DNA from: a virus
IMG/VR virus record: IMGVR_UViG_3300029319_009278
Span: 1 to 52,418 of that record
DNA length: 52,418 nt
Direction: 5' to 3' (one strand)
Position 1 is the first letter of the stretch; every line of letters begins with the position of its first letter. The notes beneath the pieces are model-generated. The model did no database searches. It was not told the DNA's origin and saw nothing but the letters and a program-made list of their open reading frames with translations. Positions 22,801-31,800 of the stretch are shown piece after piece. A program made the position numbers and the translations under genes.

Positions 22801-25080
22801 GTAATAAGACGCTGATTTAATCGCATATACTTGAAGCCCCCAGTCTAGCTCTGCACTTCCAGTCCAAGACGTATCAACGCCACCATCTGATGAGGAGATA
22901 TCGGCAGGACTGTGCCAACCAAACAAAGAAGCCGTAATAACATCGGAACTTGGTTTTAAAAATTCAACGCCATGAGTTTTTGGTGGAAAGATAGCCTCAC
23001 ACTCTACAGTAAAAGCAGATTGTTCTAGTTCTGGAGTTCCAGCAACAGAACCAGTGCTGCCACTTATTATCCCAGAAGATCCTGATATTGACGAGTCATA
23101 ATATTGGTATACCGTCGCATCAGAAGACCCTGTATCTACCAGTCCAGAAAAGTCAAGGTATCTTTTATCACTCAATGATGGTTGATAGTTTGTCTCTAAG
23201 TCATAATCAGAATTGTTCGCATACACATTAAGTGAGACAATTTTTTCATCGATGCCAAAGCAACGCAGAATATTTCGGAAAGATTTCTCTGTTCCTTTGC
23301 TCTTTAATATTCCTTGCAGGTTGTTATATATGTTCCTGAAAATTGTATTCTTCACTGCTTCAAGCTTTTGCTCAAAAACTATTTGTTCGTCTCGATTTGA
23401 TAAATCTTGAAGAGCCCCAATATCTTGAAACAAGTTACCTACCTCAACTCCAAGATTCTGTATCATCCTTTCGTTGTGAGGAAACTCATTAATGCTTCCT
23501 GTGGCGGACCCGCTAATATACCTAATATTTTTTATCTTTGCCATTTCAGATATCTGAACTGACAAGGTATCAAAATAACTGGCCATGATCTGGGTTATCG
23601 CTTTGAGTTCCTCGCCTGCCGAATCGTCTTCAAGAATCCAGTCAGGGAAAGAGTTCATCATCCATGCGCTATTTTGGTAATCGTGATTTTCCCCGATTCT
23701 TTTCATTTCTTTTAAATTGTTTACATAGAAAGTATTGCCCGTTCTGACAATAGGGCTTGGCTCTTCGAAAACGGCTGTCTTCTCCATGAGGTCAATTGCC
23801 GAGCCAGTATTTCGTGGACTATAAACAGATGCAGTATACCCTACCCAGCTACCGTTTGAAATTCTTCCCGAATAATCTAACACGATTCTGTCAACGCTAC
23901 TTGTTGTTGTTATGCCTTCGTTGAATTTGTAATAAACACCAAGATCTACGTTTGCATCATAATTGTTACTGCCACCGTCTACAGTCGTAAACCAGTTTCT
24001 TCCGATTTCTTTTGCTGATCGGGCTTTTTTCCAAAATCTAAATTCATCAAGGGAACCGGAAAGCTTTCCGTAACCCTCTAAAGCGACAGGGGTGTCTGTG
24101 GCAGAATTATTTCCAGAAGGAGGGGTTCGTAGAGCGCCAATATTACCTACCAAAGAACCAGTAATTGCTCCAATCTCCCCATCAGAGGTAGCGCCTGGAA
24201 CAATTGAAATTCCAGTCTCGTGACATTGTCCATTAATATAAAAATCAATAGTTGGAGAAGAATTAGAGGTATTAAAAACAAACGAATACTGGTTCCAGCC
24301 GCCCGTAATGTACGCTCCTATACCGCCCGTAGTTGGTATTGATTGAGTTAGATAGCCAACAGCACCCGACTGAAACGTTACAAAAAACCTGTCTTCGGCA
24401 CTTTTTGACAGTTCAACTCGTAGGCGTCCATATCCTATGCCAGATGTACTACCAAATGTACCAGTAGGTGTTCCGTTCCAAAGATCAAAAATTACCTGTT
24501 TTGGTGACTGTGTTGTGACTACTTCTCCACCGCCAGGAATAGCTGACTTTGACAAAAAGAATTCAACAGTGGATCCGCTTGGACCCCCAAATTCTAGATT
24601 ATTTGTTCTATAAGAAGAAGTAGAAAAGACAGTCCCCGAATGTGGCCCCCCTTGAATCTGGATGAATTCCTCTTTTGATGCTGAAAAATAATGAGACGTG
24701 CCCGAAGTTGCTGTTCCGTAAGCCGTTCCAAACTCTGCAAATCCTGTGGATTTGGGATATTGGTTGTCAAAAATGTACTTCTCTAGAGGATTTAGGTCGT
24801 TGAAAAATTTCGTCTTTTCGTGTCCGGCTCCATCATAAGGATAGTTGTTGACAATGTAAGTAAAAGCGTTTTCGTAATATTTTTCAGCAGAACCAAACTT
24901 GGCAAAGACTTTAGGATCAGCATAATCAACATCTGGAACAAACTGATTTTGTTGCCTAATACTCTCACTGAGGGAAAGAGCGGACTCGATGCCGTCTATA
25001 TTGTCAGGACTGCTATTCTTTAGGTAATTTCCTACTACTTGTCCGCTCTTATTGTCATTAAACAGCTTTTTGGTGCTCAT
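13879..25080 (-). CDS. Giant putative tail adhesin / structural protein (3733 residues) with LamG-like domains
   Basis: One open frame of 11.2 kb, the largest gene here. Residues about 130-420 look like a concanavalin A/LamG-like sandwich (WNQYSFVFNTSNSSPTIDFY, then LGVYYKFNEG and LDYSGR). A second similar region lies at about 690-985. Two related inserted modules, about 1678-1808 and 1939-2067, each contain an alternating beta pattern with an Ala/Asn-rich helix and end in a Thr/Ser-rich HGSD-type motif. The last 130 residues (from about 3604) are Pro/Ala-rich and end in GGGGNFGGGY. LamG folds bind carbohydrates, so host adhesion or a huge tail-fibre scaffold is plausible. No peptidase or lyase motif was seen. 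AAGGG precedes the start. Confidence 0.85.
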   Translation of the reverse strand: MSTKKLFNDNKSGQVVGNYLKNSSPDNIDGIESALSLSESIRQQNQFVPDVDYADPKVFAKFGSAEKYYENAFTYIVNNYPYDGAGHEKTKFFNDLNPLEKYIFDNQYPKSTGFAEFGTAYGTATSGTSHYFSASKEEFIQIQGGPHSGTVFSTSSYRTNNLEFGGPSGSTVEFFLSKSAIPGGGEVVTTQSPKQVIFDLWNGTPTGTFGSTSGIGYGRLRVELSKSAEDRFFVTFQSGAVGYLTQSIPTTGGIGAYITGGWNQYSFVFNTSNSSPTIDFYINGQCHETGISIVPGATSDGEIGAITGSLVGNIGALRTPPSGNNSATDTPVALEGYGKLSGSLDEFRFWKKARSAKEIGRNWFTTVDGGSNNYDANVDLGVYYKFNEGITTTSSVDRIVLDYSGRISNGSWVGYTASVYSPRNTGSAIDLMEKTAVFEEPSPIVRTGNTFYVNNLKEMKRIGENHDYQNSAWMMNSFPDWILEDDSAGEELKAITQIMASYFDTLSVQISEMAKIKNIRYISGSATGSINEFPHNERMIQNLGVEVGNLFQDIGALQDLSNRDEQIVFEQKLEAVKNTIFRNIYNNLQGILKSKGTEKSFRNILRCFGIDEKIVSLNVYANNSDYDLETNYQPSLSDKRYLDFSGLVDTGSSDATVYQYYDSSISGSSGIISGSTGSVAGTPELEQSAFTVECEAIFPPKTHGVEFLKPSSDVITASLFGWHSPADISSSDGGVDTSWTGSAELDWGLQVYAIKSASYYGDTAGEKSRLKGAYFQVRNRVGDLILNSPVFPDVYDNQKWNFSLTLSPTKYPFVTGALGAAPAYQNWKNLNDTLATGSAYTLTFYGVNYDSGIKRNSFYVSSSFTGSSDIDGGMSYFSGSATLVNRKRLYAGAHRTNFTGSILDSSDARISSLRYWTDKIPTGTIDVHAREVNSWGRINPYRNAYSYQDDSPNVYVPKIETLALHWNFANITSSATDGTFTVTDYSSGSNVFEAAERQAAGLPHANEAIRQGSLYSKINLAKHTGKGQFFAESGTPARKEYVYAENKMLPEYAIGDDMISVLDTDVRVFGTNLRPTNYYFSAEKSMYQSISRTMLELFASIDELNNLIGEPVNKYRPNYKSMEKLREVFFRRVGNTPDLQKYLDYYKWIDMSIGQMLQQMFPASSRHASSLRTMVESHLLERPKYHHKFVGPQKYNKNDNGNVLEVDIRTPPIPFPQNSVQAGGVVNKDRIGNYHGFGGLKLTPIIQEESNHSYWWKYQAERENLVISSSDTGVMASRRAIFDQVKNYPNLSGSVYRIDASRLSNLVVDIGINSYKTNKINRQNPGIINLSFGGFEQEKYSKDVIVPNLKKTRTYSSSYGEGNYSGELLSPFTAISSSVTNGYQAELVVQGMTNVDLANLHQKTTALQGPFTLAHVGGAQARSVAPLTPSGSNGSPFGRKESFNLSLTDNGAGTFSIHEVSDTPKGHYTKGLGVHRSVNIANIKTSGTILDAHGSVPLLTGGVSVLGNYSRNYEVVFTQDRAATNTDFAFNLSNYYTSSLASGSLPSAFLTPPIIRNQGRTGSVDFNNPREIGTPKKTKSILVQRFAAPGSKLDSKAQFRDVPSNQFSPNNALPFRNVPVRQNLSRGLKEHVAFGGFTGSSETIMFVYGANTTQGFRSVSTLDLLNEGVNKFGFSSGSITLNSAQFANGETLTLEIDGNTYSATLDASTNPNSSNATTIGISGLSSGADDDNLALALFTSLGIWVDQFTSADGEPTAVPIKVIASGGGGTPPVVTLRRKTHGSDADGVTFGGTLADNTGLTISAFTANGPQTFPSPFSGFLSFGYLSGGVSQHHKTQRNGTKRIKQFSNQGSWASKIETYYTASTFDNAYIARPIPDADRSKWFIALSGTTSELEPSGGVNYQEYVMSGSRYPKDITLVSSSLYAPAKASSGGGFFVNNVTSDSDLDTSEVDLKDNNGNSGASQRTVTFTAAKGDSLNSVTRNSSTEYTYGVAGASDNEAAATALSIAINTANSNGDLSITAEVAAAFGTYVVSCTQDVPGANGNSTPVYRQESAAASTHTPAAFSHGSDRRDSYFGNSVYTGSSGEIQYVWDKNRGNAPWSQTRAGQTSAGRYQSKNNIFEIPPVTKPLGANNRKLFDGEKFEIDTKKEVGTGTRIYTDQAGNTITSSYSKKVVEPPISSKYRPLTQKITSVRGTPAKTDYEDTVDVTLEYSYGNDIQGFANADLNLMFKNNPKFRLGQIRKPYEVIRDNVAQKVPPTTTGINLVKGLLYSETIYPKASNTYLSGTKQRLSFVNDFWREDNPQVGNVGLPANPNYGAPSTQFFEDERNLSYVNRQWTRNKMGPIPLRAAARQKDGEGTYYGAFRTSQGYETRFDEQFPTGTLDINTGTLDPTEAFRLGTGSAWPLDSHYFSKAGDLNVIGHQGAFFSSVTYITPADPADGQTRTIVTKIYETMTNTMPAGELMMPQFGRIMSGSGRFGQISGTAPIPVASLPVSTMGSGGIRYGTSSINNAIYVYSAPTELYLTEYGGTDRKFVAIQNSPGGYYSFPYWSAPYSRMYVDGPQRGQSAPARFPFYKNYDEWVKEVKNSSKDKTIIPEFRISSHIESMKDKSTALVPLSSSLELTGVYNPQTASVGASVNAAPSGADSRNPDFMPRYGTTEVMDFLGSFMGKNSTDLRVNKSPRHFKLESDSTIKLLPYDGFYPVLRSLEIATLFSRSYSEQTKFGPLASGQPTLSASSPARWRTLLRPFFAPGILYNSIKGGVAVEYPLVRSGIVTGAGGFHNPVLVSESISQPLTGPLSASLNTRYSSSLAGQIPGGRRRRNVGLQDNNYDFSDHDVAKMWYPDVIPFEGILKPLKYIGDDKSPIMLSDINKVLYMDVSASVRLSGNRDADSPADVAPTDDTLYRLAISNYLAAIPQFFLEEKPEGGFMTKFVAEIPRKAQPGPAGIQAANQDEARTVSVDGNTAYVMEIGLRKTDKYNLYNNPYAFGMPTATGSDDWDHIGAGSKISNAHLFTASFDTSGGLPPGRSWPEHRGEFAPYTPTYYYGPSIARLTYLPNSSGDVTLRQIFENITVDYVNENGFYYDFDSGSYVDLTGGVKSTSGTPRYGWNRAWQNRQDLDATIVIDNRFPTEGSDEMTPIDPNRWVIMPKWECPALDHAGAANSLGTDYAYSSSLYPGDFDQPTFGQWHDYGIMPSASQGIYLYISDVAADTLEFKLLGNPTGSESTSHGTGLVQPVKKISKEVSDSGRNIGSLASLVGFKDEEIMPAGEFDPLRAKRVGQLASNGQKTISEAIVAMPFYHDGKTGRTEAMTLKANPDMLGPKIKEFRKAFTKYSFPPSLKKSLWKLLPPNYPSIPQYINPFEGGDPDDYNKMLYSQEEISVPVIYLLEHTINLSTQDLADIWQGVLPDIGTTMTVDMTSIDHYMPGEDAGPDKRTIFPEILQKEVELGLPSNGHPRVDLLDTTVLKDMNSFNPGIKWLIFKVKQQGVGSYSELIFNEINGGIDARAYNRIFGAISKDLPEEERRRLEAQRAMYTKNLYFTEEFGKGFNTFNWPYDYCSLIESSKLTATVGFRPDLDKEVQNVQEGETLTFESGLPTPFKPPKITPAVLSGVRPAPLLQTLPTLPPSPMIQPPVQVRPNIQAPVNVARTNIADMAPRAVAAPVVTAPVLAPRAAPSPAMRVQAASPAPAPAPPRANPVRNVAAIARTPRVNVAAIRGLGANNRGGGGNFGGGY

Positions 25081-25088
25081 AATAACCC

Positions 25089-26615
25089 TTATTCATCTAG
25101 TTTAAACTTGAATGTATCTGGCTGTTCCTTGTAAACACCGTTTATGTAATACAAAAACTGAATCCCATAAGAATAACCAGGGTCAAGATGCGTTGTGTCT
25201 AGCTCAAAATAGTTACCACTGATATCATAAGACATTTTGGTAAAGTTATAACTTGATGTTCCGTAAGGAGTGATCTCTCTATCGTCTATGACTCTATATA
25301 GTCTCCAGTATGCATCTTCAATAACATCTGTTTCAACATCTGCTGTGGCAACTGTATAAATATTGGGCTGCCAATTTTTCTTTCTTACAAAAACACGAAG
25401 GCGTGGCTTCTCTCCTTGGTAATAGGAATTCTTTAGATTTGTAATGTCTGAAATATAGGATTCGTCATAGATAAGAGCCGAGGCTGACTGGGCAAGAATC
25501 TGAAATGAGCCTGTAAAATACTCTACACCGCCAGAGTGCCAAACATCATGAAGTGTTGTAAAAGAAGTTGTACTCGCAAAAGAACATGAATAGACGCCAG
25601 TTACATCACTGTCGTTCTCAACTAGTCTGCCACCTGTCACATTTAGAACTGTAGATCCAGCATCATTTATTACGTGTAGCTTGTTTCCTGTAGGAGAACT
25701 CGGACTGGTATTTGTTCCGCTATAAAAGCTCACTAAAATATGCTGACCAGATCCTGTTGTGTTCGGTATGGGTTGCAACTGTCCTCGAATTGTGTTATAA
25801 AGATATAGATCATTTATATTAAACGAAGCTGGCGCTAAACTACTTGACCTGACAGCGTTGGGTCTGTTATCTTTTCGAGATGAGTCCCAGCGAGCTTCAA
25901 TGTAGGGTCGATTGAGAAAATAATCACTTGTTCTTCCAAAAAATCTTTTTGTGAAAAATGAGCCGGAAGATCCGGATATTACATCATTTGTGTGTTTAAT
26001 CAAAAATCCGTAATTATCTGCTCCAGAGGGACTTCTTCTCCACTTGTCTATCGCAAAGGTTACGTCCAAATTTAAATCTTCTAGTCCGCCAGAAAAATGA
26101 TACGTTCCGGAAATAGTGCCTTCCGCACTTCCTGTAAAATAAGATGCACCCTCATTTGAGCCGTCATTGTCTACCCTGGGTAGTCCTGGCCAAACAGTAC
26201 CGTCTGAAGAGGATAGCCAGTTGCATACACCTCTGTCCGTGTACTCTTCCATGTCAAGTCCGGTGCCCTCTATCCAAGAAGCGCCGCTGACCATAGCTAC
26301 TTCAAGACCGTAGTCTATAGGAGTAGAATCAGCGTGTGGTGCATTAGTCATGACCAGGCGGTACTCTACACTAGAGGACGGAACAGTTCCATTAGAGATA
26401 TCCGTCACTATATCTTCAACAGGGAATTGTATAAGTATTCTAGCTTGTTCTGCATTGTCGGCATTTATGGAGGCAGAAGTCTGACCATGGATCACAAATG
26501 CCTCTAGAATGTCTGAAGCTCCCATATTTGAGCCAGTACCACGGGTTATTAAATTAGCCTTGAAGGCGTTTGTAATAGTATTATCTTTGGAAGCAAAATA
26601 TCTCTTTACAGCCAT
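25089..26615 (-). CDS. Putative tail structural protein with DNRLRE-like N-terminal domain
   Basis: 508 residues. The first 180 residues resemble the DNRLRE/carbohydrate-binding beta-sandwich pattern: ARILIQFPVEDI (a strand typical of 'RILLQFDLSSI'), then GASWIEGTGLDMEEYTDRG followed by CNW. The rest is beta-rich. The ATG overlaps the gp6 stop as TAATG, with GGGAG about 10 bases upstream, so it is translationally coupled to the wedge gene. Position just after gp6 suggests a baseplate-proximal component that links the baseplate to the giant adhesin encoded next. Exact role unknown. Confidence 0.78.
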   Translation of the reverse strand: MAVKRYFASKDNTITNAFKANLITRGTGSNMGASDILEAFVIHGQTSASINADNAEQARILIQFPVEDIVTDISNGTVPSSSVEYRLVMTNAPHADSTPIDYGLEVAMVSGASWIEGTGLDMEEYTDRGVCNWLSSSDGTVWPGLPRVDNDGSNEGASYFTGSAEGTISGTYHFSGGLEDLNLDVTFAIDKWRRSPSGADNYGFLIKHTNDVISGSSGSFFTKRFFGRTSDYFLNRPYIEARWDSSRKDNRPNAVRSSSLAPASFNINDLYLYNTIRGQLQPIPNTTGSGQHILVSFYSGTNTSPSSPTGNKLHVINDAGSTVLNVTGGRLVENDSDVTGVYSCSFASTTSFTTLHDVWHSGGVEYFTGSFQILAQSASALIYDESYISDITNLKNSYYQGEKPRLRVFVRKKNWQPNIYTVATADVETDVIEDAYWRLYRVIDDREITPYGTSSYNFTKMSYDISGNYFELDTTHLDPGYSYGIQFLYYINGVYKEQPDTFKFKLDE

Positions 26616-28408
26616 TATTTAACAACTCCCGTTATATCTAGGTCTGGATTAAGGATGTCAGCAACTGCAAAGTCTGGTATTAACAAAACTCTGCCATCGT
26701 CCGAAAGGTTGGTGTCAACATCATACCTGTACGAACTATAACCGCTTCCCGTTTTGCTTACCAATTTAACAGATACTGTGTCTACTACTCCTGGGACAGA
26801 GTTTAGTTGTTTATAAAGTTCTGTGAGGTATACAGGTTCGCCGATTTCTTTTTTTACGTTCAAGACCTTATCTTTTATTTTTTGCGTGCAGTTTTGCAAC
26901 AAATCATATTTGTTTGCCCCAACATCGCCTACCACCTCAAATTCTATCCCATAATTTATTATTGCCCCATCCAATATATCAACGGTGTCGTTTATCATTC
27001 GATAATTGTTTAGCCACGTCTTAAGGTTTTCCTTCAGAGCAGAACTTGGAACTGTAAAATTCCCATTAATATCCTCAGACAAAACATACAAGTTCAAGTT
27101 TCTTTTTAAAGAAAGAGGGTCTTGAGTTACATTTACTCTCTTCACTCTGCCGAACCTTGAGGGCATTCTATAGGAAACACTAATATAATCAGACCTTGTG
27201 ACTGCTCGGTCTTGCGACGCAAAAACAGAATATGCTCGGGTCCTTATCTCGTCTACTTGAATAGCTGATGTATCTCCTAAAATTGGCATATCATTTTCTA
27301 CTTCCAAAGAATTTTCAACTGTCTGCAAAGTAGAGATAGCCAAAGAGGCCCTGTCCAGATATTCAAAAGTAGCTTGGTTAATCGTATTGACTGTGCCTGC
27401 TGCTGCATTGACTGTTCTGCTAGTATTTGCCCTGTAGGTCACCGTTAAGGTAGTGTTAGTGGGGACAACGCCAAATTTGTCGGTCTTAATCAGATTCGAA
27501 GGATCAAAAGTTGTATCGGAGACGTAATTTTTTCCGCTTAAATTCAATACCACATCCGCCGGGTCGGCAACTGGGTCACCTGTTAGGTTTTCCGCCGAGC
27601 CGTAGCCAAATTGTAAACTTGTTGAACCGTTAGGACTATACTCAACGACAAATCTTCTTGGCGCAGGCATGGTCTTTAAAATGTATGGCGTATCATCTTT
27701 ATTCTGATCTTTGTTTGGCATCTCTTTAATAATAATATCTTGACTTAAATGAGGAACCTCAAAGTACTCGTTACCTTGTGAATCTCTGACAGAAATTATT
27801 TCACTCACATTCGGTGCTGTCAGGGGTATATTGAGGAACCTTTGATAATCAGTTATCTGAACTTCTTCGGACCCTTGTTCACCAGAGACAACAGTTCCAT
27901 ACGCTCTTATTGCAAAAAATGTTGGCACACCCGTATCAGAGTCCACTCTCGCCACTGTAATTTCATTGAGTCCGCTTGAAAAATCAACATCTTCTATTAA
28001 GGTGAACACGGCACCGTTCTGTCCAGAGACAATGCTACCTCTTTTGAGTATTGGAATAAAATCTGTATCTGGTCCACTAATCGAAGTTGCTGCCGGCACC
28101 AATATATAAAAAGTACACGTTCCTGTAGATGTTGCAGACCCAGGTGTTTTATAGCCCAATTGTTTTGCAAGACGAACAACATTATCGTATTCCATGGCAG
28201 TATCAAGAAAACTCTCATTAGCCTGATAGTCTGTATAAAACGACAACTGGTCGCCGATATAAGAAACCATATCGAGCATTAACGACCCAAACGATGCTTC
28301 ATTGAAGTCCTTAAATGTAGTTGGGTAATATCTTTTTGCATAATTGACCAGATCTTGCTTAATGGAATTAAAGTCTCTGCTGGTATAATTTATTGGTCTC
28401 TTCGGCAT
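26615..28408 (-). CDS. gp6: Baseplate wedge protein, gp6-like (baseplate J family)
   Basis: 597 residues, slightly shorter than T4 gp6 (about 660). The N-terminus MPKRPINYTSRDFNSIKQDL with FGSLMLDMVSYIGDQLSFY is the conserved opening of gp6/baseplate J proteins, and the middle (about 380-420: DEIRTRAYSVFASQDRAVTR, then DYISV) is the typical domain II signature. In T4, gp6 dimers form the ring that joins neighbouring wedges and changes shape during contraction. GAGGA lies 6-7 bases before ATG 28408. It follows gp25 in the order expected of T4-like baseplates. Confidence 0.93.
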   Translation of the reverse strand: MPKRPINYTSRDFNSIKQDLVNYAKRYYPTTFKDFNEASFGSLMLDMVSYIGDQLSFYTDYQANESFLDTAMEYDNVVRLAKQLGYKTPGSATSTGTCTFYILVPAATSISGPDTDFIPILKRGSIVSGQNGAVFTLIEDVDFSSGLNEITVARVDSDTGVPTFFAIRAYGTVVSGEQGSEEVQITDYQRFLNIPLTAPNVSEIISVRDSQGNEYFEVPHLSQDIIIKEMPNKDQNKDDTPYILKTMPAPRRFVVEYSPNGSTSLQFGYGSAENLTGDPVADPADVVLNLSGKNYVSDTTFDPSNLIKTDKFGVVPTNTTLTVTYRANTSRTVNAAAGTVNTINQATFEYLDRASLAISTLQTVENSLEVENDMPILGDTSAIQVDEIRTRAYSVFASQDRAVTRSDYISVSYRMPSRFGRVKRVNVTQDPLSLKRNLNLYVLSEDINGNFTVPSSALKENLKTWLNNYRMINDTVDILDGAIINYGIEFEVVGDVGANKYDLLQNCTQKIKDKVLNVKKEIGEPVYLTELYKQLNSVPGVVDTVSVKLVSKTGSGYSSYRYDVDTNLSDDGRVLLIPDFAVADILNPDLDITGVVK

Positions 28409-28457
28409 CGATAGTCCTCGTGTAGCTTCATTAATTAGTTGTTTAGAAAAGTTATGG
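28409..28457 (-). other. Gap between gp25 and gp6
   Basis: 49 bases, A/T-rich. It holds the GAGGA ribosome site of gp6. A weak TTGACC ... TAATTA pair is present on the minus strand but the second hexamer is poor, so I do not call a promoter. No hairpin with a T-run was seen. Confidence 0.4.
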
Positions 28458-28853
28458 TCAAGCTATAGTAAATTCTAAAGTGTCTGTTTCGTTTAAGGAG
28501 CCCAAATTGTACTCAACTCTAATAACGACTTGATTTAAACCTAGTGCAGAATCTTCTTCATTTGTAAGAAACGACACTGATTCTAAAACAACAAAAGGCA
28601 TAAAACGATTAACCTGCCTATACACTCTTTCTCTGGCTTCGGAAAATGTTGTAGCTAACATTGGCTCAAACAAAACTGTTCTCAATCCAGCACCAAATTC
28701 GGGTATCATGACCCTTTCCCCAGGAGAGGTTAACAAAAGATTTTTTAAATTTTGCCTTACTGTTTCTCCTAGAGTTTTATTAAGACGATACGGACCGTCT
28801 GTCGAATCATATTCTAATGGCAATGCAACCGAAATTCCTTCCATTTTACTCAT
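28458..28853 (-). CDS. gp25: Baseplate wedge protein gp25 (GpW/gp25 family)
   Basis: 131 residues, the same size as T4 gp25 (132). It has the family hallmarks: a Leu-rich opening helix (TLGETVRQNLKNLLLTSPGE), then RVMIPEFGAGLRTVLFEP with the conserved EFG-hxxxLFEP motif, and a C-terminal strand region ending LEFTIA. gp25 nucleates the wedge and sheath contact in contractile tails and is found in all such systems, including type VI secretion. AGGAG lies 7 bases before ATG 28853. A second Met at codon 4 is possible but less well spaced. Confidence 0.95.
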   Translation of the reverse strand: MSKMEGISVALPLEYDSTDGPYRLNKTLGETVRQNLKNLLLTSPGERVMIPEFGAGLRTVLFEPMLATTFSEARERVYRQVNRFMPFVVLESVSFLTNEEDSALGLNQVVIRVEYNLGSLNETDTLEFTIA

Positions 28854-28862
28854 TTTTTTCTC

Positions 28863-31800
28863 CTATACTGGCCCATCATAAGGTGAGGCAGTAGCACTTT
28901 CAGCTTCCCTGTTTGATAAAAATTCTGTCATTTGATCTATTAAAGACGAAAGGGTGGCTGGTCTTATTGGTAAAGAAAAATTTGTATCGGCACCAATTAT
29001 TAACGCTGATATTTCTCTTGCCGGGACGGGATCTTGAAAGGGAGCTTTGACTCCGGATCTGATTTGCGTCCTATCGTAATCTTGAGTCAGTTCCACAATT
29101 CTTCTATACTTTATAAATAGCTTTTGAAACGTCACATCATTTGTATCTATAATGAGAGATCTCAATATGTTGCCAGCCTGGATTATATTATCCTCCACTT
29201 GGGCTGATGTGCGCCCTGTTACTGTAGTAGAAAATCTATTAGAATCTCCAACGGCTGTTAATATCTCTCCTCCCAACAATGAACCATTTGGTCCGGGTCG
29301 ATCTGCTGGCGCATCTCCACGGTAACCTAACAACGTATTTAAATCTTCATCGCCCATGTAAAACCCCGTACCTGGCTTTGGGATTTTTTCAAAAAAGGAC
29401 AAATAATCTTTAACAAGATATTCTTTCTGCCGATCAAGAGTTTCTCCAGCGTCTGCTCCTAAGCGTGTCCTATGTAATGAGTCGCCCGTCCTGTAATCTT
29501 CTTGTGTCATCCCGCCTGGGTCGCTTATTGACGCCTGAAATGCATCAACATACTTCTGTATAAATCGGGGGCGCATATTACCATTAATAAACCCATTTAG
29601 AGACACGCCCTGATCAAGTCTTTCTGCTTCTGAAACAAGGGCTGCTGCTCGTGCAACCTCTGACCTTAAGCTATCTTTAATTTCTTCTGCTTGACGAAGA
29701 AGCCGATTAACTGTTCGAAGGCGGGATATTTGTGCTCGAACCGACTCTTCAGAGTAGTACTCGACACCATTGAACATAACCGGAAAGTCTTGATATTGAT
29801 AAGAGAATCTGCCTATATGAGCAGGGTTGATCGCTTCGAGTAATGCGTCGTCAGCAAACGCCACTCTTCTACCTGCGTAAAACTTAAATTGTGGATATTT
29901 ATCAGTTAAATCTATCGCTTGGTCCATATACATTATTTGCATTGCCATAATTTGATACATCGGAATGTAAGCCATCCACGTCATATTTGCCGGCGCATTC
30001 GCCTCGATAACATCTAAAATCCGATGATCAAGAAGTGAATTTTCTAACTGCAAATTGCTTATCGAATTGCTAACAGAATCTCCAAGTTCTCTGGGGACTC
30101 TTGCGTCAGGCTGGTTGTTATCATTCCTGGGAGGTAAAGTTTGCCCCCTTCTCCAAGCTGGAGCATCTGGGCTGTATATATTATATGTGTAGGTTCCTTT
30201 TAAAAAATATTGAGACAAATTTTGAGTATCTAAAACATACTCTCTAATATCCGCAAGATTTTGTGCTGCTCCCCTATATTCCGTTTGTCGTCCAACTCGG
30301 TTTAAGAGAACTAAAAGTATCTGTCCTATAACATAATCTAACTTTTCTCCCGGCGGGACATCTTCAAAATTAAAATCAACAATTGTAGAACCTACAGGCT
30401 TGGACATGGTTTTTTCTATCTGTGACACAGACTGGAAATATAGTTCGAACATGCCTTTCTGTTGTAAATCATCTTTAACTTTCCCAATCAGGTAACTCTC
30501 TACAGAACTATAAACATCTGGGGTTAACCAGCCAACATACACTACAAACATTGGACCTACGTTTAAAAGAAAGTTTATCACTCTTTGCTGTATACCATCA
30601 AGAGCAGCGGCGGCGATTTGCTGCTCTTGAGTTACAATACAGGGGTCATTGTTTGCCAAAAAGGCTGGGGCATTGATTACTTCGGAAAACTTACCAAACC
30701 TCCTGCTTCCAATATCGCTAGCATAAAAACTTGCAATTGATCTAGCTATATCGAAATACTGATTTGATATTCTTCGGATCCACCGCATGGTATTTTTTGT
30801 TTCGGGCGTGGAATGTGTATTTACGATGGCGCTGTCTCTTTCCCCTTGGTTTGGACCAAAAGCAACTTTTGAGGCTAAAAGTAAATTTTTATTTATTTTT
30901 GCAACCATGGTTGTAGTTGGTACTGTCTTATACTGTGAAGAATTTTGCTCAAAAGCCCCATAGGGTATTCCTATTGTATCATTATGCAGCCAGTTCCAGT
31001 TGTTAGGAACATCTCTTTCTTTTGTTGGCGGAGACCCTGGGGTTCCAGGCTCTATTAAGAGCCACCCGTCAGTTAGGGCTTGCCCCCCGCCAGGAATCAT
31101 GTTTCTCCTGTATTTTGATACTCTATTATCTCTAACGGCAAATGCATCTGCAATTTTTCGACGACTAATCGGGTCGGTGATTTCATTTTCAGGTCGATAA
31201 TAAGAATATTCTGATTTTACTCTGGTTCCAACCCTTGAAAGCTGCAACTCTATATACCCTGCAACATCGTCTCCTATTCTCCACTTAAGTGACCCACCAG
31301 CGGAAGTTTGACACTCTGGCAGATACAACCTACTTCCCAAACCTCCTCGCTCCCAACTGTCATCCCCATAGTGAGCATATATTTTTGTTTCTTCTAGTGT
31401 TGGCTCTTGTCTGACAGGCTGTGGCGTTCCTGCCATCTGTTGTTTCATCGCATCGGCGATGGCTTTATTTGCTTGGTTTGTAAAAGCAGCTATCGAATCA
31501 AGGAAATTTGTATACCACTCTGGACTATCAAAGGCTTCTAAAAAACTGTTCATTTGAAGCTGGGCATTTGGGAATCCGAGAGAATTATTAAGCTCGCAAA
31601 GGCTTAGTATCATATTCTTTTTAGCCTCAATTTGCTGATCGATTTGCGCCACCAATTGTTGATTGGTTATGCCAATATCAACACCACTTAATGTACCGGG
31701 AACTACTGGGTCCTTTACTTCACAATAAGCGTCTTCTGGGTCTAGCTCCTCTAATAGGTTTTCAAGGTTACCCAAAAGATCGCCGAGCATAGAAAAGTAT

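Noticed and set aside
28409-28457. Possible promoter TTGACC ... TAATTA before gp6
   Set aside because: The second hexamer is poor and the gap is adequately explained by the ribosome site.
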